64,000 bases of DNA, taken from contig OZ223208.1 in NCBI GenBank assembly GCA_965140405.1, forward strand, positions 62,001 to 126,000, in the 5' to 3' direction. Both the position numbers and the translations under genes were made by a program. The DNA is from G963556115 sp963666605 (GTDB taxonomy: Bacteria; Planctomycetota; SZUA-567). The notes under the pieces are model-generated. The model made no database searches. It worked only from the letters and a program-made list of their open reading frames with translations, and was not told the DNA's origin. Numbering within the stretch: position 1 is the stretch's first letter; the number at the start of each line of letters is the position of its first letter. Shown here piece after piece: positions 62,168 through 64,000 of this stretch.

Positions 62168-64000
62168 ATGGCAAAAATACACCTAACCACATTAAATAAA
62201 TCCCCTCAAATCATCGAACTACTAGATAACGAGTATACGATAGGTAGAGGAGACACAAGCACAATCCGCCTAAATGATGGACATTCGAGCCGCAACCACG
62301 CCAAACTTTTCTTTAAGGATGAGTGCTATTATTTAGAAGACATTGGTTCAGCCAATGGTACACTTCTTAACGGCCAAAAACTCGCAAGAAATTCACCTCA
62401 ACCCCTTACAAATAACGACAAAATAGCAATAGGGCAGACTGAATTAGTCATTACAGGTATAAAAAAGAAACCAGAGTCTATATCACAGAGTGAGTTTCAC
62501 GCCTATAGTGAGAGCGGTATGCTATTCAACTCTTCAGAATACGAGTTGAGCGCAACTATCGACGCATCAATGAGTATGGCACAACTTTCAGAGGAAGACT
62601 CCTCTGATTCAGCTAGCATGGAGAAGGCTCTAAAACGCATGGAAGCAATGTGTATCATCTCCGAAGCTATTGGCAACATCATGGATCTTAGTAAACTAAT
62701 GACCAAAGTGCTCGATACCGTTTTCGGGCTATTTCAAAAAGCAGATCGTTCATTCATACTCCTCAAAGAAGGAGATAGATATACCCCCGTCGCTGCGAAA
62801 GACCGTGCCAATAACGAGATCAATCTTGATAAACTGAAGATTTCAACAACGGTACTCCACACCTGTGTTGAAGAAGTAAGATCACTACTCTCTAATAGCA
62901 CCGCAGACGATGACAGGTTTAATGAAGCGATGTCAATTGCTGAGCTATCGATAGACTCTTTTATCTGCTCACCACTAGTAGCAAACGGGGATGTCCTAGG
63001 GATTATACAAGTAGAAGGCGGAGACGGAAGCGCTGAATTTAATGAGACCGACTTACAAATGCTTACCGGCATTAGTGGGCAGATAGCAATAGCAGTAAAA
63101 AATATCAGCCTTGCTAAAGATATTGAGAAAGAGTCCGCTCAAAGGGCAAATTTACAACGCTACTTCTCTCCAAACATGGTAGAGATGATGCTCAGCGGTG
63201 ATGTCAATACCGAGCTCGGTGGCAAGCTTTACAACGGTACAATATTCTTCTCAGATATTATAGGTTTTACAGCAATGAGTGAGAAGATGAGTGCTGAGGC
63301 AGTAGTTGCAAACCTCAATAAATACTTCACGATTATGCAGGAACTAATTTATAAAAACAGAGGGAATGTTGACAAGTTTGGTGGCGATGCTATTATGGCA
63401 TTCTGGTCAGTCCCTAGGTATGTTGCAGGAGATGAGCTCAAAGCAGTCCTCACAGGAGTGCAGATGCAGGGAGCATTATATCCTTTCAATCTTGAGCTCA
63501 AAGCTGATAATTTGAAGACTATTTACATGGGCATCGGTATAAACACTGGCGATTTTGTTGCAGGAAATATTGGTTCAGAGGACAAGATAGAGTTCACACT
63601 TATTGGTGACAATGTAAACCTAGCTGCTCGTATAGAGACCAGAGCAGGCAAGACCCAGGTCATGTGCAGTAGAGAGACCTACACAAGAATTGCCCAAGAT
63701 GTTTCAGCTGTAGAACTTCCCCCTGTAATGTTCAAAGGAAAATCTGAACCACAGCACACCTACTCTATCAGAGCCGTCAGAGAGTGTACAGGTTCTATGA
63801 CGACAAATATCCCGATAAAACTTCACGCAGAGACTACCGAAGGACGAAATGACTTCTTCATGTTGACACGAGTATACAGCGACGCAGGTATAACCAAAGT
63901 CATTATTGAGAGTGCATACAACTTTGACCGAAACTCAGTTATAGATTTTAGGTGCTGCCTCAATGAGTACCACGAGACTATTACCTTTACAGGAAGAGTT
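62168..64000 (+). CDS. FHA-GAF class III adenylate/guanylate cyclase, 3' end missing
   Basis: The frame is open to the window end (611 codons, partial). An FHA domain (about 1-100: IGRGDTSTIRLNDGHSSRNH, then GSANGTLLNG) binds phosphothreonine. A linker rich in Ser and Met leads to a GAF domain (about 165-310). The cyclase domain (about 340-535) has both metal Asps in FFSDIIGFTAMSE and DKFGGDAIMAFW, and the FTLIGDNVNLAARI motif. A further domain begins after about 550 (PilZ-like in outline) but is cut. Purine or pyrimidine choice is not certain; most such proteins make cAMP. Confidence 0.9.
   Translation, partial: MAKIHLTTLNKSPQIIELLDNEYTIGRGDTSTIRLNDGHSSRNHAKLFFKDECYYLEDIGSANGTLLNGQKLARNSPQPLTNNDKIAIGQTELVITGIKKKPESISQSEFHAYSESGMLFNSSEYELSATIDASMSMAQLSEEDSSDSASMEKALKRMEAMCIISEAIGNIMDLSKLMTKVLDTVFGLFQKADRSFILLKEGDRYTPVAAKDRANNEINLDKLKISTTVLHTCVEEVRSLLSNSTADDDRFNEAMSIAELSIDSFICSPLVANGDVLGIIQVEGGDGSAEFNETDLQMLTGISGQIAIAVKNISLAKDIEKESAQRANLQRYFSPNMVEMMLSGDVNTELGGKLYNGTIFFSDIIGFTAMSEKMSAEAVVANLNKYFTIMQELIYKNRGNVDKFGGDAIMAFWSVPRYVAGDELKAVLTGVQMQGALYPFNLELKADNLKTIYMGIGINTGDFVAGNIGSEDKIEFTLIGDNVNLAARIETRAGKTQVMCSRETYTRIAQDVSAVELPPVMFKGKSEPQHTYSIRAVRECTGSMTTNIPIKLHAETTEGRNDFFMLTRVYSDAGITKVIIESAYNFDRNSVIDFRCCLNEYHETITFTGRV

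Noticed and set aside
1..64000. Recoding of TGA as a sense codon
   Set aside because: Genes are intact under the standard code and one gene does end in TGA, so only depletion is supported.

Overview
The window (64 kb, AT-rich, densely coded, mostly in operons on the minus strand) looks like chromosome from a flagellated, chemotactic, probably anaerobic Gram-negative bacterium. Lipopolysaccharide heptose synthesis (HldD), a lipobox lipoprotein and GDP-mannose dehydratase indicate an outer membrane. FliW, CsrA and sigma-28-type promoters indicate flagella. A class III ribonucleotide reductase with its activase indicates anaerobic growth. The set of UroD-like methyltransferases, a ribose-type ABC importer, rhamnose mutarotase and LacI regulators recalls Lentisphaerota or neighbouring PVC bacteria, but this is inference. 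I saw no tRNA, rRNA, insertion sequence, phage gene or CRISPR array.

Layout. 1-3.2 kb: end of a cation-diffusion transporter, a lipoprotein and a secreted DUF1566 protein. 3.3-6.1 kb: surface-sugar operon (cupin, DegT aminotransferase, glycosyltransferase) ending in rsfS. 6.4-8.8 kb: three RNA-methylation or phosphohydrolase housekeeping genes. 8.9-10.3 kb: a small Cys protein, fliW, csrA and a 65-aa protein. 10.6-13.0 kb: a large membrane-anchored repeat protein. 13.1-17.9 kb: six tandem paralogs of unknown function. 18-20.5 kb: DJ-1/PfpI, an unknown gene, hldD. 20.7-24.3 kb: tig-clpP-clpX. 24.8-26.2 kb: gmd and a NIPSNAP protein. 26.4-37.1 kb: sugar ABC importer, two UroD-family proteins, rhamnose mutarotase and two LacI regulators. 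37.3-41.8 kb: CheV, HD-GYP regulator, hybrid kinase. 42.1-47.2 kb: pstSCAB-phoU. 47.3-53.8 kb: mutM, smc, amrS-like radical SAM, nrdG. 54-57.8 kb: nrdD, nrdR, OsmC. 58.3-64 kb: chemoreceptor, metallo-beta-lactamase-fold protein, cyclic-nucleotide-binding protein, and an FHA-GAF-cyclase cut by the window end.

The most interesting region is 13.1-17.9 kb. Six related cytosolic-looking proteins with Ser/Asn-rich N-termini are encoded head to tail. A promoter with a perfect sigma-28 consensus lies upstream of the array and a near-perfect one upstream of the last gene. Several leaders carry repeated A(C/A)GGAUG elements resembling CsrA sites, plus a purine-rich ribosome binding site. With fliW-csrA only 3 kb away, this suggests a family co-regulated with flagellin (sigma-28 transcription, CsrA/FliW translation). 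An orphan leader with a 25-codon remnant and a truncated member show that the array is expanding and decaying.

Other points: nrdR and the OsmC gene are preceded by diverged copies of the same promoter-leader; stop codons are about 37 TAA, 18 TAG and only 1 TGA; NrdD has an atypical CCGW glycyl-radical motif; and the sugar locus may process a methylated sugar.
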